Below are positions 46,301-58,645 of a stretch of 64,000 bases of DNA, piece after piece. This DNA is from Mesostigma viride. Lineage: Eukaryota > Streptophyta > Mesostigmatophyceae > Mesostigmatales > Mesostigmataceae. The notes under the pieces are model-generated. The model made no database searches, was not told the DNA's origin, and saw only the letters and a list, made by a program, of their open reading frames with translations. The first letter of the stretch is position 1, and each line of letters begins with the position of its first letter. Location of the stretch: contig RPFO01000041.1 in the NCBI GenBank assembly GCA_009746045.1, positions 7,534,613-7,598,612 on the forward strand, read 5' to 3'. The translations under genes were made by a program, and so were the position numbers.

Positions 46301-46945
46301 GCTTGGGTGGCAGGCATTTCCAGGCCAGACCTTATGGTCATAGCCAGGTTGCCTGATGACATGCTGGTGGAGCTAGGGTCTGCCAAGGTGGCTGATCAGG
46401 TCAGGGCTTCATCTGGCATTCTGTTGTCTGCAGTGGATTTATCACAACCCATTTGCATGGAGCTGTATGTGGATAGCTCAATGGACAGCAGGCAGGTCTC
46501 CAAGGTCAGGGGCAGGGCTGCAGGGCTCTTTGTGCTCAGACAGGAAGGCCTGGGGAGTTTGGTGAGCTGGTTTAGTCGCCTGCACAAACGGGTGGCTGTC
46601 AGCAGTGATGTGGCAGAATGCAGGGCTATTTGTGAAGGCATTCACACAAGCCTTTATCTGAAGGAGTTGCTTCATCAGATGACTTCTAACACTCCTTGGC
46701 CACTTCAGGTTACCACTCTTCTAAAAACAGACTCCATGGGGATGGTGCAGTTTGTGCACAGGCAGATGGCCAGAAGTAGGGACTTGGATTATCTCCTTCT
46801 TAAGGAGTTGTCCTCCTTGGCCAATATTGAGCATATCCCTGGGGTTGACAATCCTGCTGATGCTTTGACCAAGCTAGTGCAGAAGGCAGCAGTGCAATAC
46901 AAGGTTCTTCAGTCTCTGATGGACCCATCTCAGCAAGCTGTCTAA
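43319..46945 (+). CDS. Copia-2 pol: integrase, protease-like, RT, RNase H
   Basis: Open from the codon after the gag TGA; first ATG at 43460 (1161 residues from there). Order: linker; zinc-like H..H ... CKC; integrase Asp in LQCDIQH, Asp in IQVDMQF and Glu in GAIERAIQ, 29 residues apart; C-terminal domain near VLAWKEPSLYGKRGSW; protease-like ALEVDTNSQVSIIG (Asp at 44957) with later ALLGQNFL; RT with VIDFKRAFLEGD (motif A), GLRSSPIIW (motif B) and YASLHGDDLHL (motif C, 46034-46045); RNase H with LYVDSSMD, AECRA, LKTDSMG and NPADALTK. All catalytic acids are present. Odd points: protease after integrase, HGDD instead of YVDD, DTN instead of DTG. Confidence 0.85.
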   Translation: MSEATPTHLNSPKGEARCSNADFISGQQEGDLQVQCGPRSPGEVQVPMKTSLTADAAVSMSDPMHPRAGHEGGPLILRETNVQPQRGVKASGGMHVVPAGGPGVGHEQGDSGSESEQDGSQHGDAGQPDSTVLTVPGTASSVYQELGARIHNMFGHATSLSNNFAFRMGRAPLLKACQQAASRCKCQLSSNKPRKSHAKALPQSIGDLQCDIQHIRGMQLLVCVDRYTKYKVLEHLPSMKNRYLLAALQNVRAKFPTTRIQVDMQFQHLKGDPTLPELLVTPREAHGQQGAIERAIQEVKKLIISEDWVPLSAPALVRSAWLRNVEQQLNSRVNFYYDGVAVSPMGLYHGLCPPHVLEGWKHAAHVTFAKLREKDRGWKMLEPQVGQKVLAWKEPSLYGKRGSWSPGVVTQVDEASHACLVSMEDEPKHVHRLSWSYVKPNLMNEGSQAQGSQDLQDFQVPGDITDATTTSVAGESVSPGQVAEVLVEQAARSTAGESTVKPKALTKPRGTSLAGLIGALQRAKKQPKVAKLRWHGNLGLDTALEVDTNSQVSIIGTRAAAGYSMSEPSYQFVSDFSGGVHVKVLGEVFIPILGQDTAFCVLEGYQGPALLGQNFLCQDGVVITSSLLTKEGAGQVPLINFRTTHLSRAVTRTVKRVQVCQGQEPLVDDLILPAASHPSSLGIGPHSLAGHSPINYQGLVKLMSSPIMCPQVTLGLIKSGEDWISKKCVEPVNDLPPARRLLKLKFVIKMKEVDGVKVPHVRPVLNEFKGTGECTAEELYTPGMLHDTWRLLLCVFLGLLNKGLDYGSVVIDFKRAFLEGDADVAQEKWEGKTPFYVRVPAVWKRDIHTEFLKILKGLEGLRSSPIIWRETLNRFLKEHCNLKVSPVDPCLFLGQWEGLPVYASLHGDDLHLIAPTSWLKELISIIKSKFPLGREQWQVENEPLLFVGMEATLVKKGGEWRMLLVGGNDYQETLISKLPPTITQALCPMVRGMVAWVAGISRPDLMVIARLPDDMLVELGSAKVADQVRASSGILLSAVDLSQPICMELYVDSSMDSRQVSKVRGRAAGLFVLRQEGLGSLVSWFSRLHKRVAVSSDVAECRAICEGIHTSLYLKELLHQMTSNTPWPLQVTTLLKTDSMGMVQFVHRQMARSRDLDYLLLKELSSLANIEHIPGVDNPADALTKLVQKAAVQYKVLQSLMDPSQQAV

Positions 46946-47895
46946 GCTGGTGCATGGTTATAGGGCATTGGAGAGCAGATTGTGTGGTAGTGTCAGCATT
47001 GTGACTGGCATAATACCTGTATTTTAGTCTGTACTAAGGCTCATGGACCATGGTACACTCACTCTGATTTTAATCAGGATACAGCCAGGTTTTGGCTGGG
47101 GTTCATGCTGTTGACTACACAAGGTTGACAGGTCCATTACAGACCATGTATTCTATTTTAAAAGAAATGTATATTTGTACATACTTCTCACAATGGTCTG
47201 GGAACCTTTATTCTGGGGTTTATAGGGCGGGGTTCGATTCCCTGGTATTATGTTTCTACAAGCTGGCCTGTTCAGGTGTTTGCCTGTTCAGACTTCCCTA
47301 GTTCCCCAGGGCAGGATTTAATTGTTGCCTATGTGTTTCATTTTGTCATTTGTTTGCTGTGGCAGTTTACCATCTGGCAAGTAGACGGGCGCCGTAAGAC
47401 GGGCGCCAATAGACCCCTGTTGAGAGAATGACAGGCAAACTATTGTAATACGCCTTACTTTGTCAAGTGGTATTTTAATTGTCATGGATTTATTGTACTT
47501 ATATTGAATATGTACTGGGTTTTATGGGATTAGTATCTGGGATTAATGTAACTCACCGCCAGAAGGTCATTGTACTGGAGGCTCTACCGAGGTGATGGGA
47601 TTAATTCCTGGAGAAGACCTCATAGAATTAACCTGTATGTATTTAATTTTGTGTGCTTCTAATATCTGGTGGTACTCTGTAATGCCACTTCCATAGGTTT
47701 TTATCCATTTCTCATGAAATGGTTTTCCCTGTGGCAGATCTGTTTCTTTTCCAGTTCCTTAAAAGAAAGGGCTGGGGGAATGGCAATGGCCATTAAAGAC
47801 ATCTGTTCAAGCTTCAAGCTGGAGTGAAGGACATTTCAAGCTACTTCAAGGGTCCCTGGCAGGGGATGTGATCCCTAAAGAAAAGAAGGGATTGG
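46946..47895 (+). other. Copia-2 3' untranslated region with polypurine stretch
   Basis: About 950 non-coding bases between pol and the 3' LTR. AAAGAAAAGAAGGG (47878-47890) just before the LTR is a good polypurine tract. GGGCGCC ... GGGCGCC is repeated at 47389-47408. A T-arm-like GGGGTTCGATTCCC lies at 47229. Confidence 0.6.
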
Positions 47896-48512
47896 AGTTA
47901 ACGTAAAGGATTTACGTTAGATGGATAGAGATTGTTACGCTCTTTCCAACGGCACCTTGAACGCCTCATTTGGTTAAGGAACGTAAAAGTTATGACGTTT
48001 CCTAGGCTGTGCCGACAGTACCCGGCGCGCCACTGTGGGCGCGTACGGACACAGGATGTACAAGTGTCACTTTGATAGTCCGCAGGACGTTGACAGGACT
48101 TGTACAGGACTTGATGGTCAATTGATAGGTAGGCGCACTGTAGCGCGCCAGGACCTATGAGACAATTGATGCTGACTAGTGTACGGATAGGTCCACAGGA
48201 CTAGCCGTATGGACAATTGATAGATCTGCGCGCCAAAGGCGTGCCAGAGTCTGTGTAATCAATTGATTGACAGTTCAGCTGTGACAGTGCAGCTGAATAC
48301 TTGGACGCGTCCCTAGTAAGCTATATGAGTGACTTGGTCACACCGGGACGCTAGTTCTTGCGTGCACGTTCTCTTGGCACTGCGACCCTGTCGTCTGTGC
48401 TGCGTGCAGTCTTGGAAGTGACGTGACTTACGTCTGTGTTTCCTGATTATTAATAAAGGCAACTTCCTGCAAGAACCATGGCGGAATTCGTGGCATTCTT
48501 ACCCTCACAACT
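47896..48512 (+). repeat. Copia-2 3' LTR
   Basis: 617 bases, same length as the 5' LTR and no difference seen by eye. Followed by the ATATA duplication. Confidence 0.9.
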
Positions 48513-48570
48513 ATATATATATCATTCACAGTGACTCGATGTAAAGTCGGGTGGTGTAATGGCGACATCA

Positions 48571-48603
48571 CCGGGCCCGCTACGTTTTTTGTAGCGGGCC
48601 CGG
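48571..48603 (+). other. Strong GC-rich hairpin
   Basis: A perfect 13-bp stem (CCGGGCCCGCTAC with its complement) around a GTTTTTT loop. It lies in CACTA-2 just right of copia-2. Function unknown. Confidence 0.6.
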
Positions 48604-48814
48604 CACCAACCAAGTGACGTGACTCTGCCAGATGATGATTTGATAACGCAGATGATTTGATAACGCAGTTCAGCATTATCAAACGTGAACGTCAAGCACT
48701 CAATCGGCGAGTTTTTCGTGAGCCAGGAAGCGCTCTTCTCTAGGTATTCCTGTGGTTTCGCAGTTCCCTACATCTTGTGAGGTACATAGGGACAGTTTAG
48801 GTGAGAATACCAGG

Positions 48815-48923
<109 letters not shown>

Positions 48924-49486
48924 CTATCTCACTTTCTCGGTCCAAAAATCAAGCCATCACTCACAAACAGCCACGCGACTGCTGTGCTCTCACGCCGTCT
49001 CATTACACACAACTGATTTAGGTAATGCAACGTTGTTGGCGCGTCAAGGCGTCGGGTATTCATCTCACTTAAGATCGTTGTGTGTTCCCTTTGCTGCTTT
49101 GCTGGATAACGCATGTTTCCCTTGCATGCAGGCAATCTACCTAACACAACCATGGCGCACACATCGGCCAGCCCAGCATGGCGGGGAGGGCACCTGCGGA
49201 CACAGATTTTGTAGGCTCTGAGCCCTCATCACATCGCTGTAGCACTGGACAGTCTCCTGCGGTAAATTTCTAGAAAGTCGTCCATTAATTTCAGCAATGA
49301 TCGCTGGGACAGCCCTACGCGGATGTTATACTGCATTTGTAAGATGCTTGTGGCTGTGCATCTTGCCCGCCACCCTCGGACTGTGATTGAGTGCACTTCT
49401 CCTTCATGTGTTTTGTCAGTACAGTTTGTCATGCTAATGTAATGCAGAAAACCGCAATTCAGGCAGCAAGGTAGCAGCCATGTTGA

Positions 49487-51799
<2,313 letters not shown>

Positions 51800-52639
51800 C
51801 TTGGTTTAGGTGGTCTTTTGAACTTGTTGATTTTAATTAAATAAGTTTACCTGTGCGTGGTGTTGATTTGTCAGTTTGCTACGCCTTTGGTTGTCATGTT
51901 GACGTTTGTCATGTTAACATTTGTGGACATTTTGTCATGTTAACAATTTTTTTGGCCTTCGTTTGTTAACGTCTTGACATTTCTTGACACATCACCTTGG
52001 TTTGTCAGTGTATTGACATTTTTTTCCGTGTTGATATGTTGATATTTCAAAGATTGTCAAGGTTTTGTCAACCTTTCAACATTCTGTCAAGGTTTGTCAA
52101 GCCTTTGATGTTATCATGTCAAGCTTTTGTCAAGTTCTGTCAAGGTTTGTCAAGGTCATGTCAGTTGATATGTCAAGAATCTATATTACTAGTTTGGCAA
52201 TGTAAGGTAATCCGACACTATTCAGGGCATCACCGAGTACGCGGCCAATCCAGAAGGGGCGGACTGACTGACCACCAATCTGCGCCAAGCGCACGGAAGA
52301 ACTGCCAACCAATCCGCGCAAAGCTCCCAGCGAGCGAAGCGAGCGGCCGCTTTAGCGGCCTCCTCTCTGGATGGCAGCGAAGGAGACCGTCAGTCCGTCA
52401 CGATTCCTCTCCGGAGTGCAGCGAAGGAGTACGCTTCTACTACACACACTAACAGTATGCGAACTACAGTATGCGTCTACAGCGGGCAGCGGGCAGTCCC
52501 TCCATGGTCTCTCTACCGCCAAAAATTGTTTAAATTTTTTTTTTTTTTTGGCTGTGTGAAGCCAGCGGGTCACACTAGAACTATTTGACAATTCTTGACA
52601 AACAATTGTCAAAGTTTGTCAACACTCCGTTCCTAGTGT

Positions 52640-53069
52640 GGCAGCGAGGATGGCATGCCTGCACCAAGGAAGAGGAGGGGTAAGCAGCCTGCAGCAGAAA
52701 CTGATTCCTCCATCTGCAGCGGCAGTGATAATGGTAGCCAAGAGGATGTGGCTCCACCTAGCAGCGACAGTGATGACCCATGCAGCTACAATGCGTCTGA
52801 ACCTGCACGGGGAAGCGTGGACGGAGGGGAGAGGAAGGAGGCAGCCTGCAGCAGAAAATGCTGCTGATTCTGCCCGTGGTGGCGATGGCCGCGAGTATGC
52901 GGCTGAACCTACGCGGGGGAATCGTGGGCAGAGGGGGAGAGGGGGTAGGCAGCACAAGAATGTGGCTGAACCTAGCCGGGGCGACCTTGCACCAACGAGG
53001 AGAAGTGCAAGGGCGTATGGAAAAGTGAGCTACGCTGAAGCAGATTGTAGCAACTCGTCTAGTGACTGA
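52640..53069 (+). pseudogene. RG/Ser-rich C-terminal coding remnant
   Basis: Two plus frames together look coding: 52655-52867 (RKRRGKQPAAETDSS; an acidic Ser/Asp stretch) and then the 52638-53069 frame (AAEPTRGNRGQRGRGGRQ; VAEPSRGD; RRSARAYGKVSYAEADCSN, stop at 53069). A frameshift near 52850 separates them. TTATTAAAC follows at 53079 as a possible poly(A) signal. It lies just inside the right subterminal array of CACTA-2, where the last exon of an element gene would be expected. RGG-type repeats suggest nucleic-acid binding; the family is not recognised. Confidence 0.4.
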
Positions 53070-53189
53070 AATTGATGTTCTTATTAAACTTGAAGAGCTG
53101 TACTCCAACTGCACAAGAAATTATTATAATTTGTAATCAAAGTGATTTCTGGTTGCGTGGTATGAATGCGATTTCTCTGTGTGCATGAG

Positions 53190-53545
53190 GTTTCTCAGTT
53201 TTCTCAGGCCTTAAGTTTCCCAGATATTCTCAGTCTCAGATTTTCTCAGGCAGCAACCTGAGAAAAAACCGGGCGCCTGAGAAATTTCGTTCCTGAGAAA
53301 AAAAAATCTCAGGCCAGGCGACTTTCTCAGGCTGATCTCAGTTTTTTCTCAGTTTTCTCAGTTTTCTCAGGTGATTTTCTCAGTTTTCCTGAGAAAACTG
53401 AGATTTTTCTCAGTTGATCTCAGGAAATCTCAGGAAATCTCAGGACATCTCAGGATGTCCATCTCAGGAAATCTCAGGAAATCTCAGGCAGCCTTCCTGA
53501 GAAAACTGAGAAAACTGAGAAAAACTGAGAAAAATCTCAGATCTG
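53190..53545 (-). repeat. Right subterminal CTCAGGAAATCTCAG array of CACTA-2
   Basis: Mirror image of 37673-38035, leading into the right TIR at 53545-53556. Confidence 0.8.
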
Positions 53546-53556
53546 AGTTCCTAGTG

Positions 53557-55264
53557 CACTCAGTATGCACCAGGGGAGATCCCTGATCTGGACAAGTTAG
53601 TGCACAGCCAGTTCCTCCATCCCTCAGCCTTTGGGCTGGGTAAGTGGGACATAGCCATGCACTCACCCCACCAAATCTCCCACGTCATACAAGAATGCAA
53701 AACACAAAAAGGGTTTACCAAATGGCTGATGGCCATTGTCCACCAAGCCAGGCAGGAATGGGTCCTGCCCAACCCCAAAAACCCTCAATACAAACCTCCT
53801 GTCACCCCTTCATGGGACGTGCCAGAGGGAGCCAAAAAGCTCATGCTAAAATTTGTTCTCAAACAAAAACCACAAAAAGTGGGCTCCCCAATCTTCCATG
53901 CCAGACCATGTGTCACAGAATTAAAGGGGACATCCACACTGCCAAAAGGGGAAACCTACACACCTGGGTTGCAACAAACCTCACTCAGGATCATGCTCTC
54001 CCTATTCCTCCACAACCTCAATACAGTCCAAGACTATGTCTGCAAAGCCACTGATATCAAAAGGGCCTTCCTCAGGGGGGACCCAGAAAAGGCTGAATCT
54101 GTGTGGAAAGGGAAGGTGTACGTTGTAGACACCCCAGCTGTGTGGAAACCTTATATTGATGAGCCCCACCTTATCATCAACATTGGGGTGGAAGGGCTTG
54201 TCAGTGCCCCCAAAATTTTCAGAGACTCAGCAGAGGAAGTATTCAAAAAGCTCAAGGCCACGTATGATGACCTGGACCCATGCTTTTTTGTTGTACCCAC
54301 CCCCTCTGGACTGCTGCTCTTTGTGTGGCATGGAGATGACCAACTCATTTGTGGGCCTAGAGCTGAGGTGGAAACATTTATTCAGCAGGTCCAGGAATCA
54401 TATGAGATTGGCAAACAGGTGGAATTGAGCACAACCCCGGGCATCCAGTTCTGTGGCATCATGTTGCAGCTGCACAGGCAGCCAGATCAGTGGGTCTGCT
54501 CTCTCTCTCCTCCTGCAGAATATATCCAAGATTGTCTAGATCTGCTGCAAGACAACTACCTCCCCTTACACATGTGTGCCACTGTTCAGGGCAAACTGGG
54601 GTGGTGGTCAGCCATCTGTGGGGCTCCCTTAGCTGTCATCAGCAGAGTCACCCATGATGTTCTAGTCAAGATAAAATGCAGTCACATCAGGAAGTTGGTC
54701 AATGACTGCCCCCCCCTCATCCTCCATGGCCTGAATCTGATGGAAGACATCCACATCCAATGTGTCATGGACAGCTCCATGGAGAGCAGAACAATCAATC
54801 AGATGGGGGCACGGGAATCAGGGCTGTTTTTTCTCACCAACAGGTCAGATTACATGTCCCTCACTTCCTGGTACAGCAGGCTACACCGCAGAAAACCTGG
54901 CAGCAGCAACTCAGCTGAATGTCGTGCTGTGGTGTCTGCTGCATTGCATGCTCGTTCCCTGCAGCACATGCTCACCTGGCTACAAACCCAGGCAGGCAGC
55001 ACATGCAATGTCATCTCACATCTCTACACTGACAGCTTCTCTGTGATCAGTTTTCTAACCAAGAAATCTGTTTCTGCTGCTGTCCACACTGACTTGGATT
55101 GGGTGATCCTCAAACAGGAGGCCACCTATTTTTCCAGCTGGACTCATGTGGATGATGAGGACAACCCAGCAGACGCTCTCACGAAGCTGCGGGATGCTGC
55201 TGGCCAACAGTACCAGCTCCTCTTTCAGAACATGAACCCCTATGATATCAGAGTCAGTGTTTGA
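53557..55264 (+). pseudogene. Copia-1 RT and RNase H (continuation after CACTA-2)
   Basis: The frame is open from the end of the CACTA element (QYAPGEIPDLDKLVHSQF) to 55264. RT: LMLKFVLKQK, ARPCVTELKG, ATDIKRAFLRGD (motif A), LVSAPKIF (motif B region), FVWHGDDQLI (motif C, 54329-54340). RNase H: VMDSSMESRT, SAECRA, LYTDSFS and DNPADALTKL, with the four expected acidic residues. The 3' half is an intact frame; the gene as a whole is dead because of the insertion and the frameshifts and TAG in its 5' half. Confidence 0.85.
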
Positions 55265-55639
55265 ATAAATGACTGGCCATAGCACAGTACACAACCACCA
55301 CACGGTCCCCTTACCACAGCGATAGCTGCTGGGCGCCATAAAATTCAACACATTTGCTGTGGGGTGTGAGTGCTGGCTAGGTCAGATTTGTATCCATTTG
55401 CAGCTTGAGGACACAAGCTTTGTATACACTTACTTAATGTGTGCTCCACTAACTGGCCAAACCAGCCAGCTGGATACACCTTATTTAATGTGCAATTTAA
55501 CCCCTGGCCAGAACAGCCAGCTGTAACCAACCTGGCTCAACCAGCCATGTCTCTTTTGTACCCCTAATCAACTTAAAAACAATAACAATAATGTTGGGGG
55601 TGCAGACCTGCATTAAGAAATAAATAATAAAACAATACT
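55265..55639 (+). other. Copia-1 3' untranslated region
   Basis: Non-coding; contains a short duplicated AACTGGCCA ... CAGCCAGCTG motif and, at 55592-55600, TTGGGGGTG as a possible polypurine tract. Confidence 0.4.
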
Positions 55640-56102
55640 GGAGTTAGTCTCCATGCTTTGCTGTAGACTAAGTCTCAAAGGCATTGTGAATACAACGTAT
55701 GAATAAGCCTTGTAAACCTACGTTGGTATGTGAATATAAATACCACGTGGGCTATGCAGATAGGAATGCTAGTCGAGTCGCATACGTTTCCCTAGATAGG
55801 TACTTTGGGTACTGGGGTACGTGACAGATGTCAGTACCCAGTATACGTAGTGTCCTGTCATTGGACGGTACTAGAGTATCCTAGATAGGGACCGTACTGC
55901 AGCGTGCATTGATCTGTGATCACACGATGCAGTGACTAGCTAGACTGCGACCTGTCATCGTGCGGCCTCGGGCCAACGGTCTGCACCCAACGGTCACTGG
56001 CGGCGCAGCCAGTGAGAGGAACGTTGATAAAGGGTAAACCTATTTTCTAATGAACCAAGCAATTCATTGCTCTCAGCACTCTGTGTTCTCAAGCATTATA
56101 CC
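55640..56102 (+). repeat. Probable copia-1 3' LTR (limits approximate)
   Basis: Promoter-like content (ATATAAATACC at 55733, GTTGATAAAGGG near 56026) and a CTGCGACCTGTC block like the copia-2 LTR (GCGACCCTGTCGTC). No matching 5' LTR was found, so boundaries are guesses. Confidence 0.35.
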
Positions 56103-56121
56103 TAACCGGTGTCTTCATTTC

Positions 56122-56400
56122 CTAACTACCATCTGCCGAGCCTGCAGCCTCGGCAACCTTCCACTGATAAACCTGCGCCTTGGTGAAGTCGTATTTCTTC
56201 GGATCGCCCTCAAAAAGACATTTCGCGATAGTGCATGCGCGGTTCAGCGACACTACAGACCCAGGAATGCGCACAGTATCATGATTTTCCCCGAAATTCT
56301 CGCGTGCCCAGCCAGCACCGAATATAGCCGGTGGTACCGAAAGCTTAATTCCACGTCTGAGCAAAAATCCTGACTGCGCGCCACCGGGAGGCGACGCCAT
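56122..56400 (-). CDS. Unknown 92-residue protein or first exon
   Basis: A minus-strand frame starting GCC ATG GCG with good initiation context and ending TAG at 56122. Contains GIKLSVPPAIFGAGWAREN, RIPGSVVSLNRACTIAKC and FEGDPKKYDFTKAQVYQWK, a mixed composition that looks like real protein. GGTAGT near the end could be a splice donor, so it may be the first exon of a gene interrupted by copia-1. Family not recognised. Confidence 0.35.
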   Translation of the reverse strand: MASPPGGAQSGFLLRRGIKLSVPPAIFGAGWARENFGENHDTVRIPGSVVSLNRACTIAKCLFEGDPKKYDFTKAQVYQWKVAEAAGSADGS

Positions 56401-57109
56401 GGCTGCCGTCGTTACTCGTCGTTTTCGCGGTCTTCGTCGTTTTGGCTCGTTTTGGTCATTTTTTTCGCGCCCAAAGTTACCTTTGGACCAGGGTACCCCC
56501 CTGGATATTTCTGTTCATAGCTCCCTGTCCAGGTGTCCAAAAGTAGTAAACCAGGGGTGTACGTGAAAGTACAAATCTAGATCTCGAAGTTGGTCCAAAC
56601 AGAATATTCAAAAGTTTGCTAGAATTATAGCTAGTTCTGCCACAAACTCGGTCCGATTTTTAGGACTGAGAAAAACTCAGTAAGAGTAGAGCCTCGTTTA
56701 AGCCACACCTTAACCCCTAAAATCAGTGCAAGAGCATGGTTGGGTCAATTTCAACTTTCAGCACGGATTCTGACTCCCTGAGGTCTGCTCTACTTGGCAA
56801 AAATGTCAGTTTTGCTGACTGAGCACGATTTCGTGGTTGAGGGGGGGGGGTGTCCGAGGTGGGGGTCTCATTTAAGACACTGGGCTATTTTTAAGCGTTC
56901 AGGGTGGTCTCCAGGGTAGCAGGGGTGCTTGGCAGGCGGAGCAATTAACGGGGAGTTGAGCGCCGCTTACTCGGGTCAAGTCTGGCGGCTCGAGGTTCGG
57001 AAAAAGCGGGAAAAGGCAGGAAAAGAGCCGGGAAGAGCATGAATGATGAAAGGATGCCGCCACTACCTTTGCTCGGGTGTCGGTTCGCTAGGCCTGTTCC
57101 AGGCAAGAT

Positions 57110-57663
57110 GCGGGGAGTGTGAGCGGGTATGGAGGACATTATATTCCCCCGCAAGGTGCTGGATAAAGGGCCAGTGCCATATCGCACTTTCAAAAGCCTT
57201 ATATTGGGGAATGTTACCGGGGTGCTGATGGCCTCGGAGTTCGGGCCTCTAAGCCCATGTATCACTCCTTTCTTGCAACTGTGATGCCGCCCGAGGAGCT
57301 GACACAGCTCGGGTGGAATGACTACCAGAAGCTGATGGAGGGGGAGCAAGAGGGAGTCTCTTGTTGGTAAGAACACTGGACGGCTAAGCAAATCCCAGCT
57401 CGCTGCCTGCTCCATGGAGGACAGGAGGAGCTCGTCAAGCTTTTGGGCGGGCGTGAGAAGGCCGTGGTGGTGGCGAAGACCTGGAACAATTTTCAATCTG
57501 CCTTGGGCAACGAGCCTGCTGTTCACGCAAAGTTGAAGGAACTTCTGGGGCGAGAGGGTGTGGTTGGTGGCAACGAGCCTGCACTTGAGGGTGCGGAGAA
57601 GGACAATGATGGTGGCGACTCAGCAGATGGCATGTTGAAGACCATTGTAAATTCCAAAGCAAT
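57110..57663 (+). pseudogene. Degraded unknown protein inside the inverted-repeat element
   Basis: One frame at about 57129-57250 reads MEDIIFPRKVLDKG, FKSLILGNVTGVLMASEFGP. After a shift near 57250 the next frame reads MYHSFLATVMPPEELTQLGW, NDYQKLMEGEQEG, is broken by a TAA at about 57368, and goes on open with EELVKLLGGREKAVVVAKTW, FQSALGNEPAVHAKLKELLG and an acidic tail until it runs into the CTCGC array. Composition and continuity suggest genuine ancestral coding. I do not recognise the family. The minus frame at 56945-57526 is probably its shadow. Confidence 0.4.
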
Positions 57664-58645
57664 CGTTAGCCCCTTGCCTTGCCTTGCCTTGCCTTGCCTC
57701 GCCTCGCCTCGCCTCGCCTCGCCTCGCCTCGCCTCGCCTCGCCTCGCCTCGCCTCCTCGCCTCACCTCGCCTCGCCTCGCCTCGCCTCGCCTCGCCTCGC
57801 CTCGCCTCGCCTCGCCTCGCCTCGCCTCGCCTCGCCTCGCCTCGCCTCGCCTCGCCTCGCCTCGCCTCGCCTCGCCTCGCCTCGCCTCGCCTCGCCTCGC
57901 CTCGCCTCGCCTCGCCTCGCCTCGCCTCGCCTCGCCTCGCCTCGCCTCGCCTCGCCTCGCCTCGCCTCGCCTCGCCTCGCCTCGCCTCGCCTCGCCTCGC
58001 CTCGCCTCGCCTCGCCTCGCCTCGCCTCGCCTCGCCTCGCCTCGCCTCGCCTCGCCTCGCCTCGCCTCGCCTCGCCTCGCCTCGCCTCGCCTCGCCTCGC
58101 CTCGCCTCGCCTCGCCTCGCCTCGCCTCGCCTCGCCTCGCCTCGCCTCGCCTCGCCTCGCCTCGCCTCGCCTCGCCTCGCCTCGCCTCGCCTCGCCTCGC
58201 CTCGCCTCGCCTCGCCTCGCCTCGCCTCGCCTCGCCTCGCCTCGCCTCGCCTCGCCTCGCCTCGCCTCGCCTCGCCTCGCCTCGCCTCGCCTCGCCTCGC
58301 CTCGCCTCGCCTCGCCTCGCCTCGCCTCGCCTCGCCTCGCCTCGCCTCGCCTCGCCTCGCCTCGCCTCGCCTCGCCTCGCCTCGCCTCGCCTCGCCTCGC
58401 CTCGCCTCGCCTCGCCTCGCCTCGCCTCGCCTCGCCTCGCCTCGCCTCGCCTCGCCTCGCCTCGCCTCGCCTCGCCTCGCCTCGCCTCGCCTCGCCTCGC
58501 CTCGCCTCGCCTCGCCTCGCCTCGCCTCGCCTCGCCTCGCCTCGCCTCGCCTTGCCTCGCCTTGCCACGCCTTGCCACGCGGCCACGCCACGCCACGCCA
58601 CGCCACGCCACGCCGCGCGTGGCATGGCATGGCATGGCATGGCAT
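57664..58645 (+). repeat. CGCCT pentanucleotide array
   Basis: About 170 nearly perfect CGCCT units (57690-58549), preceded by CCTTG variants and one CTCCTCGCCTCACCTCG interruption near 57752. At the right edge units change to CCTTG, CCACG and then, after GCGCG, to inverted GGCAT units. Long ASPRL or ARRGE frames in five readings are artefacts. Confidence 0.97.

Larger units (their letters stand above)
40684..48512 (+). mobile_element. Copia-2: complete 7.8-kb LTR retrotransposon
   Basis: Two 617-bp direct repeats (40684-41300 and 47896-48512) that look identical by eye flank gag and pol. ATATA is duplicated at 40679-40683 and 48513-48517, the 5-bp duplication typical of copia integration. 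LTR ends are AGTT ... AACT instead of TG ... CA. RT and RNase H order (RT before RNase H, integrase upstream) places it near Ty1/copia. Equal LTRs and a 1161-codon pol imply a recent insertion. Confidence 0.9.

Noticed and set aside
47220-47250. tRNA gene suggested by GGGGTTCGATTCCC
   Set aside because: The T-arm-like box is there, but no A box, anticodon arm or acceptor pairing could be assembled around it.
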